Below, piece by piece: positions 53,343 to 61,646 of a stretch of DNA of 64,000 nucleotides. A model generated the notes under the pieces. The model was not told the origin of the DNA, ran no database searches, and worked only from the letters and a program-made list of their open reading frames with translations. Source of the DNA: STF1-184 sp050178795 (GTDB lineage: Bacteria; Bacillota; Clostridia; Christensenellales; UBA1242); assembly GCA_050178795.1 (NCBI GenBank), contig JBFXFT010000003.1, forward strand, positions 62,001 through 126,000, written 5' to 3'. The position numbers and the translations under genes are program-made. Numbering within the stretch: the first letter of the stretch is position 1; each line of letters starts with the position of its first letter.

Positions 53343-54195
53343 CTTTTGCCCCCGTAATTTTAATAAATATTTCGTCTAACCCAGTTTCACCCGAGTGTAT
53401 TGTCTCTACTTGTTCTTCTTTTAATATTTTAAAGAACTCCTTGTTGTCGCCAAGGTCTTTCATTTCAAAAATTTGTTTTTCCAATTTGCCCTTATTTTTG
53501 TATTCAACGGCAATTTGCTTTTTGCCATATTTTAGTTTTAAATTTCTTGGTGTGTCGGTCTCTACAATTTTGCCCCTATCCATAAAGGCTACCCTGTCGC
53601 AAAGTTCTTCAACGTCTTTCATTAGGTGTGTTGTTAAAAATACTGTGCCGCCCTTATTTTTAAATTCTAAAATAAGGTCCTTGATTATGCGCGCATTCAT
53701 TGGGTCAAGTCCATTTGTTATTTCGTCCAAAAACAAAACTTTTGGATTGTTTAACATACTCCTAACAAAATTTAACCTTACCTTCATGCCCTTACTAAAT
53801 TCGCCGACCTTTTTGTCTTTGTCTTCATATAGACCAACCCTCTTTAAAAGTTCTTCGCCATCGGCTTTGTTTTTATATAGATTCAAAAAGAAGTTTATGT
53901 TTTCCATTGCTGTAAGTTTGTTAAAATGAACTGGCATTTCAAAACCTACGCCAATTTCCTCATAGTAACTTGTATTTAATTCTTTTAAATCTTTACCGAA
54001 GTATTCAATTTTGCCCTCATAACCCTCTAACAGTTTAATTAAAACCTTTTGAGTGGTACTCTTGCCTGCGCCACTTGGACCTAGTAGTCCAAAAATTTCG
54101 CCCTCATTTACTTCAAAGTCTATACCGCAAATTACGTCCTCTGTTCCCTTTGGGTATTTAAACCTTAAATTTTCAACTTTAAAAGCCTTTGCCAT
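53332..54195 (-). CDS. ABC exporter ATP-binding protein
   Basis: A 287-residue ATPase: Walker A GPSGAGKST, Q-loop, signature FSKGMKVRL, Walker B VLFLDEITNG and an H-loop TTHLM. The signature has F-S-K-G rather than LSGGQ, which is common in multidrug/ABC-2 exporters. AGGAGA lies before the ATG at 54195; the frame runs 35 codons further upstream without a site. It heads the ATPase-permease-permease-ogt operon. Confidence 0.92.
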   Translation of the reverse strand: MAKAFKVENLRFKYPKGTEDVICGIDFEVNEGEIFGLLGPSGAGKSTTQKVLIKLLEGYEGKIEYFGKDLKELNTSYYEEIGVGFEMPVHFNKLTAMENINFFLNLYKNKADGEELLKRVGLYEDKDKKVGEFSKGMKVRLNFVRSMLNNPKVLFLDEITNGLDPMNARIIKDLILEFKNKGGTVFLTTHLMKDVEELCDRVAFMDRGKIVETDTPRNLKLKYGKKQIAVEYKNKGKLEKQIFEMKDLGDNKEFFKILKEEQVETIHSGETGLDEIFIKITGAKDVK

Positions 54196-54298
54196 AAATC
54201 TTTCTCCTAAACAAGTTAATAATATGTAATAATTATACCACTTGTGTATTTTGTAGGTCAAAAGAATATAGTGTTTTAAACCCCTATTGAGTTTAAAC

Positions 54299-54324
54299 AA
54301 AAAACCACCTTAAAAGTGGTTTTT
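54299..54324 (-). terminator. Terminator of the RNA methyltransferase pair
   Basis: AAAACCACTT/AAGTGGTTTT stem with T-run on the minus strand, just after the stop at 54331. Confidence 0.9.
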
Positions 54325-54330
54325 AGTCGT

Positions 54331-55668
54331 TTAAATTAATTCTAGTTCCAATAAAGTCTCAACATGTTTAGTTTGAGGGAACATATCGTATGGAATAATT
54401 GTTTTAATTTTATAATTTTTAGTAAGTGTTTTTAAATCTTCACTCAAACTAAATGGATTGCAAGACAAATAAATTATTTTTTGTGCTCCAGAACTTGCTA
54501 ACACGCTTGCTGTTTTTTCTAGTCCCTTTCTTGGTGGGTCTACAAAAATTATTTTTTCTTTTTCGGCTGGCAATTCTTTCATCAACTCTTTTACTATTTT
54601 GTTGCAATCGCCCTCTAGTGCTTTTACTTGTCCCATAAAACCATTCTTTTTAATTAGGCGTCTTGCCTCTATAACTGCACTTTTTTCAAGTTCTACCGAA
54701 ATAACTTGCGCACCAAGAGAAGCAAAAAGAACAGAAGTAATACCAATTCCACTAAATAAATCAAGTATGACGCTATTTTTAGAAACACCCGCAAGTTCAA
54801 TTACTTTTTTGTAAATTTTAGTCATCATAGGTGTATTGATTTGTAAAAATGAGGTTGGAAATAGTTCAACTTCTACTCCCATTATTTTGGCAACTAACGC
54901 TTGCTCTCCATATAAATGAATAAACTCCTCACCATAAACAAAACTGTCGGTGCGAGTGTTTACATTCAAATATAATGATATCTTTTTAAACTCTTTTTTC
55001 AAAAGTTCATAAAGTGTTTTTGACTCTGGCAACAATTTTTTGGTGGTAACCATAGTAACAATAATTTGATTGTCTAAATACCTCGCCGTTACATAGCGAA
55101 GTAAGCCTTTTTGCTCGTCAATGTCATACGGCTCAATTTTGCTTATTTTTAAATATTCCTTTAAAATTGCATACAGTTTTTGCGCCCAAGTATCGTACAA
55201 ACTGCAATTTGGAATATCTACAATTTGTTTGCTACCTTCCTCAAAAAAGCCCACTATAACTTTGCCTGCTTTTTTAGCAATGGCAAAATGAATTTTGTTG
55301 CGATATTCATAAGGGTAGTATACGCCAACGGTATCTTCTACTTTTATGTTAGAAAACTCTTTTAAGGCGGTCTTTACAATTTGTTTTTTAAAGTTTAATT
55401 GCTCCGCGTAGTCTATATGCTGTAAGTTACAGCCACCACAAATTTCTATGTAAGGGCATTTAGGCAAAACCCTATGAGCGTTAGCCTCTAAAACCTCATC
55501 TACTTTGGCAGTCGTTTCAGAATAATAAGAAGAGGTGACTGTTGCTTTTACTGTTTCGTTTTCTAGCGTATTTGGCACTATAACTTTTTGCCCATACAAA
55601 AAGCCAACGCCCTTTCCGTCTTCATTTAATTCTTTTATTTTCAAGGTAATTTTATCGTTTCTTTTCAT
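54331..55668 (-). CDS. RlmD/TrmA-family rRNA/tRNA (uracil-5-)-methyltransferase, copy 1
   Basis: A 445-residue SAM-dependent methyltransferase. An N-terminal TRAM domain (about residues 5-60) is followed by an iron-sulfur Cys set CPYIEICGGC (Cys71, 77 and 80) plus IPNC later on. The Rossmann MTase part has VILDLFSGIGITS, FVDPPRKGL and YLSCNP, the catalytic Cys motif. Such enzymes make m5U in 23S rRNA or tRNA. The ATG is 7 bases after the stop of copy 2, with only a weak AGAG upstream, so it is probably translated by coupling. Confidence 0.92.
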   Translation of the reverse strand: MKRNDKITLKIKELNEDGKGVGFLYGQKVIVPNTLENETVKATVTSSYYSETTAKVDEVLEANAHRVLPKCPYIEICGGCNLQHIDYAEQLNFKKQIVKTALKEFSNIKVEDTVGVYYPYEYRNKIHFAIAKKAGKVIVGFFEEGSKQIVDIPNCSLYDTWAQKLYAILKEYLKISKIEPYDIDEQKGLLRYVTARYLDNQIIVTMVTTKKLLPESKTLYELLKKEFKKISLYLNVNTRTDSFVYGEEFIHLYGEQALVAKIMGVEVELFPTSFLQINTPMMTKIYKKVIELAGVSKNSVILDLFSGIGITSVLFASLGAQVISVELEKSAVIEARRLIKKNGFMGQVKALEGDCNKIVKELMKELPAEKEKIIFVDPPRKGLEKTASVLASSGAQKIIYLSCNPFSLSEDLKTLTKNYKIKTIIPYDMFPQTKHVETLLELELI

Positions 55669-55675
55669 AATATTA

Positions 55676-57076
55676 TTACTCTTTTATCCTTACAAGTTCT
55701 ACCAATGTCTCAACGTGCTTAGTTTGTGGAAACATATCATAAGGTGTTACGCTTTTTATTTTATAAATTGGCTTTGGATTTAAAACATTTTTAGTCTCGT
55801 CTAAGTCTTTTGTGTTTAGTAAGTACCCAAGGTCGCGCGCAAGTGCACTAAGCCCACATGCAAGGTAAACAATTTGGCTTGGCTTACTCTTTAAAATTCC
55901 ACTTATTATGCTTCTATCAAGCCCCTTTCTTGGTGGGTCAACTACTAGACTTACATCGCCATTAACTTCTTCCATTAATTTTGGTAAAGTAACCGCACAA
56001 TCGCCCAAAATATTGGTAACCCTATTAGTTAAATTGTTGTCTTTTAGCATTTGGTCTGCGCTTTCTATCGCTTCTTTAACAATTTCAAGCCCATACACTT
56101 TTGCGTTTGTGTTTTTTGCCAAAATACCAGTTAGTAAACCTGCCCCACTATAAGCGTCAATGACTGTTGATGGGTTTTTAAAGTTTATCATCTCTATTAT
56201 TCTACTATAAATTTTGTTGCGAATGTCATTATTGACTTGCATAAAACTTACGCTTGCAGTTTTAACCGTTATACCGTTTTGCTCTTCAACCAAGTACTCT
56301 TCGCCGCCAGCAAAGACACTTTTTTCGCTTAAAATTACATTGTTGTTTTGCGTATTTATGTTTAAGTAAAGCCCAAAATTATTAAACTCGTTTTTTAACA
56401 TTGTCTTTAAGTCGTTTAAATTTGGCATAGTGTTACCATTTATTACAACTGTTACAATTAAACCGTCTTCTCCCTCGCGAGCAACTAAGTGCTTAACTAA
56501 ACCGCTGTTAGAAGTTTCATCGTACGCCTCAATGCCATATTGAGTCATAAACCCTTTAAAAAGTTTAATTAATCTGTTTGTTTTTTCTTGTTGCAAGGGG
56601 CAAGAATTTATTTCAATAATATCGTGACTGTTGAAAGTAAAAAAACCAATTTTTAGTTCTCCGTTTACCTTTCGCACTGGTAGACTTATTTTGTTTCTAT
56701 ATTCATATTGGTTTGCGCTCGGCGTGCAAGAATTTACATCAAAACCAATATTGCCAACCTTTTTTAAGGTCTCCGCCACCATATTTGTTTTAAATTGTAA
56801 TTGTTCTTTATAACTTAAATGTTGTAGTTGACAACCACCACACTTTTCAAACACTTTGCAAACTGGCTTAACCCTTTCGGCGCTCGGCTCAATTACTTTA
56901 ATTAATTTGGCATACATTACATTTTTTAAAACTTTTAATATTTGCACTTCTACCTTTTCTTTTGGTAGGGCGTATGGCACAAAAAGTATTGGCGATGTGC
57001 TTTTTACAATTCCCTCGCCATTTATGCCTAAAACATCTATTGTCGTTATTAATCTGTCATTCTTTTTATATAGCAT
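55676..57076 (-). CDS. RlmD/TrmA-family RNA (uracil-5-)-methyltransferase, copy 2
   Basis: A 466-residue paralog of the next gene. It has a TRAM domain, CKVFEKCGGC (Cys73, 79 and 82) and then SSCP/NSCPL-like fourth Cys. The MTase has VIDAYSGAGLLTG and VVDPPRKGLD. The catalytic region reads YLACGLSALARDL instead of the usual Y-x-SCNPxTLARDL. The nucleophile Cys is kept but the Asn-Pro are replaced. GGGAG precedes the ATG at 57076; the TTG at 57088 overlaps that site. Two adjacent copies suggest division of targets such as two rRNA positions. Confidence 0.9.
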   Translation of the reverse strand: MLYKKNDRLITTIDVLGINGEGIVKSTSPILFVPYALPKEKVEVQILKVLKNVMYAKLIKVIEPSAERVKPVCKVFEKCGGCQLQHLSYKEQLQFKTNMVAETLKKVGNIGFDVNSCTPSANQYEYRNKISLPVRKVNGELKIGFFTFNSHDIIEINSCPLQQEKTNRLIKLFKGFMTQYGIEAYDETSNSGLVKHLVAREGEDGLIVTVVINGNTMPNLNDLKTMLKNEFNNFGLYLNINTQNNNVILSEKSVFAGGEEYLVEEQNGITVKTASVSFMQVNNDIRNKIYSRIIEMINFKNPSTVIDAYSGAGLLTGILAKNTNAKVYGLEIVKEAIESADQMLKDNNLTNRVTNILGDCAVTLPKLMEEVNGDVSLVVDPPRKGLDRSIISGILKSKPSQIVYLACGLSALARDLGYLLNTKDLDETKNVLNPKPIYKIKSVTPYDMFPQTKHVETLVELVRIKE

Positions 57077-57140
57077 ATTTGCTCCCAAGTTATTGTAACA
57101 TACTTTAAAGTTTTAGCATAAACAAAACACTAAAAAACTA

Positions 57141-57169
57141 TTGAATAGTCAAAAAATATATGGTATTAT
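57141..57169 (+). promoter_or_regulatory. Extended -10 promoter of the epimerase leader
   Basis: TTGAAT, 17 bases, TATTAT, with TG one base before the -10. Transcription from here (about 57176) would make a leader of about 140 bases before the epimerase start. Confidence 0.75.
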
Positions 57170-57194
57170 TATAATACATAGTTGAGGAATGAAT

Positions 57195-57227
57195 ATGAAA
57201 AAATTTGAGGTTCATAAAATTCAATAA
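57195..57227 (+). CDS. Possible 10-codon leader peptide
   Basis: ATG, nine more codons and TAA, preceded by GAGGAA at 5-base spacing. The peptide would be MKKFEVHKIQ. It lies between the epimerase promoter and a leader terminator, the position of an attenuation peptide, but shows no run of one amino acid. It may be fortuitous. Confidence 0.35.
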   Translation: MKKFEVHKIQ

Positions 57228-57237
57228 AGTCTAAATT

Positions 57238-57268
57238 AAAAAGAGTTTATGCAAAAACTCTTTTTTAA
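57238..57268 (+). terminator. Leader terminator upstream of the epimerase gene
   Basis: AAAGAGTTT/AAACTCTTT stem with a TTTTTT run, located between promoter and gene, so it would attenuate transcription. A second hairpin GCACTT/AAGTGC follows at 57283-57298. Confidence 0.82.
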
Positions 57269-57316
57269 GGTTTAAATTAATCGGCACTTGTTTAAGTGCT
57301 AAGAGGTATATACATA

Positions 57317-58360
57317 ATGATGTTAAATAAGGAACGCAAAATTATTGAAGTTCTAAATAAAAAAGTGTTGGTAGTGGGCGGAACGGGCTTACTGGGGTCC
57401 CGTGCAATAGATCACTTAGTTAGTAAAGGTTATGAGGTAACCACTATAAGCCTACCAAGCGATGGTCCTCAAGAAGATTTATATGATGGCAAAGTAGAGT
57501 ACATATTAAAGGACATAAACAACCTAACAGACACAGAGATGTTAAAAATAATGAGGGACAAGCAATATTTATTAATTGCAATAGGTGCCGATGAACGCTA
57601 TGCGCCAAAAATACCTGCTTTGACCTTTTATAGAAAATATAACGTGCAAGTTACTACAAACTTACTTAGAATGGCTAGACTTTCTAAAATAAAAAATGTT
57701 GTAATTTTGGGCTCGTACTTCACATACTTCAACAGGGTGTGGCCAGACCTTAAATTAAAGGAAACGCACCCATACATTAGAAGTAGATGCGAACAAATGG
57801 AAATTGCATTTACTTATAACTCAAATGTTATGAAAGTAACAGTGCTAGAACTACCTTACATATTTGGTACGCTAAACCACCATACCCCACTATGGAATAT
57901 GATAACCGAACAACTAAACAGCAACAAGCACATATATTACCCACTTGGCGGAACGGCTATGGCAACAGCAAACGAGGTTGCAGAAGCGGTGGAGGGAGCC
58001 TTTCTTTATGCCGATGGCGGAAAACCTTATCAGGTGGCGAGTGTCAACCTTAAATGGAAAGACTTTTTGAGTTACTTATTAAAAATTCAAAATCAAGAAC
58101 ATAAAGTCCTTACCCCTTATTCCAACCTTGCGACGACTCGCGAAATGAAAAAGAAAATGAAAGACTTTAAAAAAGAGGGTCGTGAGAGCGGACTAGATTT
58201 AGTAAAGTATTTAGAATTTCAAAAAAGAGACGCCTACATTGACCCATCGGAATGTATGTCAAACTTAAAATATAACCCTGACGATATTTATGCGGCAATA
58301 AACGAGACTTTAAAAGCCTGCGAAACACAACTATTAAAAGAAACTAAAAAGAAAAAATAA
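57317..58360 (+). CDS. NAD-dependent epimerase/dehydratase-type SDR
   Basis: An extended short-chain dehydrogenase of 347 residues with a Rossmann start VLVVGGTGLLGSRAIDHLV (GxxGxxG). The sequence ILGSYFTYFNR follows where the active-site Ser/Tyr region is expected; the usual YxxxK is not obvious (HPYIRSR lies near it). It could thus be an atypical or NAD-binding regulatory SDR. The tail is basic. AGAGG lies 10 bases before the ATG at 57317; a GTG at 57296 lies in the leader hairpin and is rejected. The substrate is unknown. Confidence 0.8.
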   Translation: MMLNKERKIIEVLNKKVLVVGGTGLLGSRAIDHLVSKGYEVTTISLPSDGPQEDLYDGKVEYILKDINNLTDTEMLKIMRDKQYLLIAIGADERYAPKIPALTFYRKYNVQVTTNLLRMARLSKIKNVVILGSYFTYFNRVWPDLKLKETHPYIRSRCEQMEIAFTYNSNVMKVTVLELPYIFGTLNHHTPLWNMITEQLNSNKHIYYPLGGTAMATANEVAEAVEGAFLYADGGKPYQVASVNLKWKDFLSYLLKIQNQEHKVLTPYSNLATTREMKKKMKDFKKEGRESGLDLVKYLEFQKRDAYIDPSECMSNLKYNPDDIYAAINETLKACETQLLKETKKKK

Positions 58361-58392
58361 AAAGCACAGCCAAATACTGTGCTTTTTTTATT
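58360..58392. terminator. Bidirectional terminator
   Basis: AAAGCACAG/CTGTGCTTT with A- and T-runs between the convergent epimerase and coiled-coil genes. Confidence 0.92.
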
Positions 58393-58403
58393 TTGATTAA
58401 ATT

Positions 58404-59192
58404 TTACCAGTTTTCATCAACATCTGCTTTTTTAGGTATTTTTATTCCCTCTGCTGGTGCTGGTTCAACATCGTCTAAATTTACTTTTTCGGCTGGCTCT
58501 TCTTTTGCTGTAGCAACTGGAACTTCTTTTTCGCTTTGAGCAGCAAGTTTTTCTTCTTTAACTTGCTCTTTTTTTAAGCGGTCAGCCTCTTTTTTCTTTT
58601 GTTTTTCCTCTTTTAGGCTTTGCCTCTTTTGCTCTTCTTCTTGCTTCTTTATTTGCAATTTTTCGGCTTCCTCTTTCTTTTGCCTTGCGTACTCTTCAGC
58701 CTCTTTTTCCTTTTGTTTTAAGTAGGCAATGTTTTCACGCTCTTTGCGCTCTTCCTCTTCTATCATAAGTAGGTAATTTTGTTTGGTCCTATTGCCAACC
58801 ATTTTTAAACCAAGTTCACGCCTTACCAAAATTTCAAACTCAGTAAACGCAACTCTTTTACCTATAATAAACCCAGAGACAATTTTGTCATAGGCTTGAA
58901 TTAACTTTATGTCCGCCATAACTGCGTACAGTTTATTGTATACAGCATCAAGTTCTGGCGCAAAAGTTTTATAATCAATTGCCCTGCTTGATTCTAACCT
59001 ATTTAACAAGTTAAATGCTTCAACCATAACCTCTGCTTTTTCAGTTCTAGTATCGTCTTTTAATGAAACTATCTTTATTAGTGTCTTTTTTACCCTACTG
59101 CCCACTATGAAAACTACAACGATGCTGACTATTGCAAGTACGCCCGCAAAAGCGGCACCGTAATCTCTTACATATTGTAAAATAACATCCAT
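58404..59192 (-). CDS. Membrane-anchored coiled-coil protein
   Basis: A 262-residue protein with an N-terminal membrane helix (about residues 12-32), a helical segment of 110 residues, and then a long, highly charged coiled coil (about residues 145-225) rich in E, K, R and Q. It ends in a Pro/Ala/Glu-rich tail. With GGGGG before the ATG, the start is well supported. No family is recognised. Topology suggests a cytosolic coiled coil tethered to the membrane. Confidence 0.72.
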   Translation of the reverse strand: MDVILQYVRDYGAAFAGVLAIVSIVVVFIVGSRVKKTLIKIVSLKDDTRTEKAEVMVEAFNLLNRLESSRAIDYKTFAPELDAVYNKLYAVMADIKLIQAYDKIVSGFIIGKRVAFTEFEILVRRELGLKMVGNRTKQNYLLMIEEEERKERENIAYLKQKEKEAEEYARQKKEEAEKLQIKKQEEEQKRQSLKEEKQKKKEADRLKKEQVKEEKLAAQSEKEVPVATAKEEPAEKVNLDDVEPAPAEGIKIPKKADVDENW

Positions 59193-59280
59193 CTAAATTA
59201 TACCCCCTAATTTACTTATATTAAAATTGTAGCACAAAGCAAAAAAATTAGTATCAATTAAATTGCAAAATATTTTTGTG

Positions 59281-60210
59281 CTATTTTTTAACTGCCTTTT
59301 CGGTATTTCGTTTATCTTGAATAATTGCTATATGTTTTTTATCAATTAGTTTTACGCCATTTTCTTTTGCCCAAGTTATAGCGTTATTTAAAGTGTTATT
59401 TAAAAACATTTTTGGTACTTTAATAAGTTTTTTGCAAGCGCTTTTTGTAAACCTTACTTCTTTGTCTAATGTGTTTGCAATATACATAACTTCTTCAACT
59501 TTTTCGCCACGAGCCTGTATTTTTTCGGCATAAGGAGACCTAAACTCGCCCATCCAGAAATTTTTGTTGTCCCTGTAACCATAATTAATAGGTATTTTAG
59601 GAAAACTGTTTCTATAAACGTCGTCTATTAATGGTTGTCTGTATCTTGGTTGCATTAAAATTTTATCCACTCTTAAAATAAAGTGTGCGCCAGTATGGCT
59701 AGTTATGCCATTAAAATCTTTATATGGCTCGCTATAATGTTCCTCAATTTTAGTGTTCTCTGCTCCGTCAAGTTCCCTTACCCAACTGCACTCAAAAACC
59801 TGAAAACTTTCCTCAATAATTTGTGGAAACTTTTGGTCTTTATGTTCCTCGCTCATAAGTCCATCGGTCAAAGTAAAAATACAATCCTTCATTTTTTGCT
59901 CTGTCGTCTCACCTGGGAAGCCGAGCCTAACACTCTCTTTTAAATATCTTTTATTGTCTGGAATAAAGTTTAAACTAATCTTTCCGTCCCTTATTAGGTT
60001 TTTTGCAGTATTTGAATTGTTGCGCGTGATAAGCATAAACGAAAAATACTCCCTGCCACCTACATAGTAAGGAAAAACCAAAGAATAAGTACCCAAATTT
60101 GTAATGCCGCTCTCGTCAAGCGTGCCACAAAGCACGATAGGCATAGGAAAATAACTGCTCGTTTGGTAAAAATTGTTTACAATACGCAAATTTTCTAGTT
60201 TTGTCTTCAT
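59281..60210 (-). CDS. Flavin-reductase-like protein with C-terminal PCP_red-like domain
   Basis: A 309-residue protein. The first 195 residues resemble the flavin reductase/FMN-binding split barrel (PMPIVLCGTLDESGITNLGTYS, then FMLITRNNSNTAKNLIRDGKISLNF). The last 55 residues (about 245-300) read FTKSACKKLIKVPKMFLNNTLNNAITWAKENG-x-x-x-I. This fits the PCP_red pattern (W-x-x-x-A-x-x-x-L-x-x-V-P-x-x-x-R-x-x-x-x-x-x-x-E-x-x-A-x-x-x-G) known from light-independent protochlorophyllide reductases and some oxidoreductases. GAGGTG precedes the ATG at 60210; the GTG three codons earlier lies in that site. Confidence 0.75.
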   Translation of the reverse strand: MKTKLENLRIVNNFYQTSSYFPMPIVLCGTLDESGITNLGTYSLVFPYYVGGREYFSFMLITRNNSNTAKNLIRDGKISLNFIPDNKRYLKESVRLGFPGETTEQKMKDCIFTLTDGLMSEEHKDQKFPQIIEESFQVFECSWVRELDGAENTKIEEHYSEPYKDFNGITSHTGAHFILRVDKILMQPRYRQPLIDDVYRNSFPKIPINYGYRDNKNFWMGEFRSPYAEKIQARGEKVEEVMYIANTLDKEVRFTKSACKKLIKVPKMFLNNTLNNAITWAKENGVKLIDKKHIAIIQDKRNTEKAVKK

Positions 60211-60356
60211 AAATTGCACCTCATCAATATGTATAAGTTTAATTTATTTTGTGTTTTGTAGCAAATAAAAGTCCTACGCTAAAACGAAAAAATACAAAAA
60301 TTGACAACAAAATACTATATTTATTGTCATTATTTTTTTATTTGACTTATTTAAAA

Positions 60357-60387
60357 TGTTTTGCAAAACAATAAAATATGGTACAAT
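60357..60387 (+). promoter_or_regulatory. Palindromic operator and extended -10 promoter of the nitroreductase gene
   Basis: TGTTTTGCAAAACA (60357-60370) is a perfect 14-base palindrome. The -10 TACAAT (60382) is preceded by TG, and the -35 region would fall within the palindrome, a typical repressor arrangement. A further pair TGACAA/TTGTCA lies upstream at 60302-60328. Confidence 0.6.
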
Positions 60388-60420
60388 ATTATATAAAGTG
60401 GACTTATAAATTGAATTACA

Positions 60421-60452
60421 AAGTAAATTTAATATTAATTTACTTGTTTTTT
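60421..60452 (+). terminator. Possible leader terminator (attenuator) before the nitroreductase gene
   Basis: AAGTAAATT/AATTTACTT stem, 7-base loop, then G and six T. It lies after the promoter and 43 bases before the start codon. The weak AT-only stem makes it an inefficient terminator or a regulated one. Confidence 0.5.
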
Positions 60453-60494
60453 GATTAAAAATACTGTCAAAAAATATGGGGAGGTTCAAGGTTT

Positions 60495-60992
60495 ATGGAT
60501 ACTTTATATTTAATAAAAAACAGAAAAAACGTTTTTCATTTTAATAAAAAAGAAGTTGACGCTGGTATGCTTGCCGAAATTTTGAACTGTGCCAGAGTAA
60601 CCCCAACCAACGAATATGAACAAGTATGGAAGTTTATTATTATAAAAAACAAAGACATGAAGAGCAAAATATCGCAAATTGTGGGGCTTGATTACATATT
60701 TGAGTGCAACGTACTAATTGCCGTATTCAGTGAAGATAGAAAATTTAAACGAGAATATGCTGCCTCTGCAGTAGAAGCCATGACAATAGCAGCAAATGCA
60801 AATGGCATAGGTGTAAATTGGCAAATATGCTATGGCGAGAAATATGCAAAACAAATTGAGGCGCTTTTAGACTCGCCAGAACAACTTAGACTTATGAGCC
60901 TAGTTACGCTTGGTTATTATGATTTTATTAGCCCAGTATTTAAAACTATTCCGTCTTTAAGCGAAATAATAGCATACGAAAAATTTAAATAG
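60495..60992 (+). CDS. Nitroreductase-family protein
   Basis: A 165-residue FMN-dependent oxidoreductase of the nitroreductase superfamily. R-x-x-x-x-F at the start (NRKNVFHFNKKEV), then ILNCARVTPTNEYEQVWKFIII (the SxxN/P-Q-W-F/R-FMN-binding block) and AASAVEAMTIAANANGIGVNWQI match the family. The N-terminal R-S/R-I-R-x-F is modified (NVFHF). These enzymes reduce nitro compounds, quinones or flavins with NAD(P)H. A GGGGAGG site precedes the ATG. It is divergent from the flavin-reductase-like gene, and the palindrome between them may link their control. Confidence 0.88.
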   Translation: MDTLYLIKNRKNVFHFNKKEVDAGMLAEILNCARVTPTNEYEQVWKFIIIKNKDMKSKISQIVGLDYIFECNVLIAVFSEDRKFKREYAASAVEAMTIAANANGIGVNWQICYGEKYAKQIEALLDSPEQLRLMSLVTLGYYDFISPVFKTIPSLSEIIAYEKFK

Positions 60993-60996
60993 AGCA

Positions 60997-61031
60997 AATA
61001 AAAAAAGGCTGTAAAACTTACAGCCTTTTTT
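60997..61031. terminator. Bidirectional terminator
   Basis: AAAAAAAGGCTGTAA/TTACAGCCTTTTTT stem-loop between the convergent nitroreductase and Fn3-type genes. Confidence 0.92.
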
Positions 61032-61032
61032 G

Positions 61033-61503
61033 TTATTCTGCTACATAAGGGTTTTCGTCAGCGCTTGGGTCAACTTGTTGAAACTCGTAAGCCGCTGAAT
61101 AAATTGAATTTTGGAAGGTCAACGAATTGGCTTTGACTTTAAATGAGTAATTACTATCTGTAGTTATGTAACTGCTAATATCAAACTCAACCCTACCTAG
61201 TTCTGTGTTTATGGTAAACATATTCACAGTTACAAATAAGTAATATAGCGAGTCGCTAGTTCTGTTTAAAACCTCCACCGTATAGTTCTCTGCGTTTTCG
61301 GTTTCGTCCCACGCTAATGTGCTATTATCTTCCAACATTGCCAAATTTATTGGGGCGCTCAACACAACCTCCCTTGGAATAAGGTAGTTATAAGTCAAAA
61401 AATACGCGCCAATAGAAGAGCCTATTACAAACAATATAATAAGCAAAATAAGTAGTGGTTTTTTGCCAATTTCAATTTTTTCGTCTTGAACCGCCTCTGC
61501 CAT
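61033..61503 (-). CDS. Membrane protein with one Fn3-like domain
   Basis: A 156-residue protein with a single membrane segment (about residues 16-39) and one extracellular beta-sandwich: APINLAMLEDNSTLAWDETENAENYTVEV, then YSFKVKANS. This pattern matches the repeating modules of the giant lipoprotein at 17409, which begin APTNL...L-x-W-x-x-V-x-x-A-x-x-Y. GAGGTG lies before the ATG at 61503; the frame extends 33 codons upstream without a site. It could be a partner or anchor for the multi-Fn3 surface proteins; that is inference. Confidence 0.75.
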   Translation of the reverse strand: MAEAVQDEKIEIGKKPLLILLIILFVIGSSIGAYFLTYNYLIPREVVLSAPINLAMLEDNSTLAWDETENAENYTVEVLNRTSDSLYYLFVTVNMFTINTELGRVEFDISSYITTDSNYSFKVKANSLTFQNSIYSAAYEFQQVDPSADENPYVAE

Positions 61504-61646
61504 ATTGCACACCTCTATCAGTTTAATGATATCAGTTTTAAAAACAATAGTCAATTTGCAACAAATAGATTTTAATAAATTTTTAATAGCCTTTTTGTAC
61601 AAATTTTGCTATTATTAATTTGAATAAAGAATAAAGAGGGTAAATA

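Noticed and set aside
53264..53929. Long plus-strand frame opposite the ABC ATPase
   Set aside because: The minus strand encodes all ABC motifs; the plus-strand translation is low-complexity Ser/Phe/Leu without start signals.
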